Made by a program: the position numbers and the translations under genes
From: Struthio camelus
Taxonomy: Eukaryota; Chordata; Aves; Struthioniformes; Struthionidae
NCBI RefSeq assembly: GCF_040807025.1
Contig: NC_090968.1
Coordinates: 4,267,906-4,331,905 of the forward strand
Reading direction: 5' to 3'
DNA: 64,000 bases
Notes under the pieces: generated by a model
The model's input: only the letters and a program-made list of their open reading frames with translations
What the model was told of the DNA's origin: nothing
Databases searched by the model: none
Shown: piece after piece, positions 63,826 to 64,000 of the stretch
Layout of the letters: every line of letters starts with the position of its first letter
How positions within the stretch are numbered: position 1 is the first letter of the stretch

Positions 63826-64000
63826 AACATACCCTAGAAACTATCGCACAGTTTCAGCCTCTTCTCAGACATTCTTTGACCAAAGCTCTTGTTTCAAGTG
63901 CAAAAGCTAAGGCCAAAAATTTAAGGCTTTTAATCCTCAAGTATCAGGCCGTAAAATGCAAGCGACTGTTGCTCCTCAGTCACATGGAAAGCGCCTCCTT

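Larger units (their letters stand above)
45443..64000 (-). other. PPP2R2A: PPP2R2A intron 2, at least 18.6 kb, continues off window
   Basis: I searched the minus strand for the exon 2 signature (NDIQWCFSQVKGAVDDD followed by a phase-1 donor) and did not find it. The intron is therefore taken to run to the window edge. No CpG island marks an alternative first exon. It holds simple repeats (60527-60570, 61705-61770, 63738-63825), poly-A/T runs (55826, 55919, 61964, 62132) and small open frames without recognisable homology. Confidence 0.75.

Noticed and set aside
1-64000. CRISPR arrays, prokaryotic operons, intact retroviral or transposase genes, tRNA genes
   Set aside because: No regularly spaced repeats, Shine-Dalgarno-led gene strings, long viral-type frames or tRNA A/B boxes with a foldable cloverleaf were noticed. 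The locus is ordinary vertebrate DNA.

Overview
The window is vertebrate nuclear DNA, most likely from a sauropsid (bird, crocodilian or turtle). Large introns, GT-AG splice sites, one CpG island, AT-rich non-coding DNA and old MIR-like, 5S-rRNA-derived and palindromic hAT-type repeats all fit. No Alu, B1/B2 or young L1 sequence was recognised. Species assignment is inference. No prokaryotic gene, CRISPR array or intact transposon was seen.

Two genes lie head to tail on the minus strand. Positions 35635-45442 carry eight coding exons (human numbering 3 to 10) of PPP2R2A, the B55-alpha regulatory subunit of protein phosphatase 2A. They encode residues 28-447 at exactly the human length. Exons 1 and 2 were not found and probably lie beyond base 64000. 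Positions 16436-28281 carry all six coding exons of BNIP3L (NIX), the outer-mitochondrial-membrane mitophagy receptor. The predicted protein has 215 residues, with LIR, minimal essential region and transmembrane helix intact. All reading frames join exactly across the introns. The PPP2R2A-BNIP3L neighbour pair is the known vertebrate order (human 8p21).

Layout from left to right: 1-13674 is intergenic DNA with diverged repeats and two short tandem duplications. 13675-16435 is the probable BNIP3L 3'UTR, and 16436-28281 are the BNIP3L exons. A CpG island with NRF1 motifs covers 27560-28850 and probably contains the BNIP3L promoter. 28851-35194 is intergenic. The PPP2R2A 3'UTR ends near 35195 or at one of several further poly(A) signals. 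PPP2R2A exons follow up to 45442, and 45443-64000 is PPP2R2A intron 2.

The genes are not a functional operon. One supplies substrate choice for a Ser/Thr phosphatase, and the other marks mitochondria for autophagy. I found no convincing new gene system. The points most worth checking are a GC-AG intron in PPP2R2A, an inverted repeat flanking the BNIP3L start codon, clustered NRF1 motifs in the BNIP3L promoter, a near-complete 5S-derived SINE, and a perfect 16-bp palindrome between direct repeats in intron 3.
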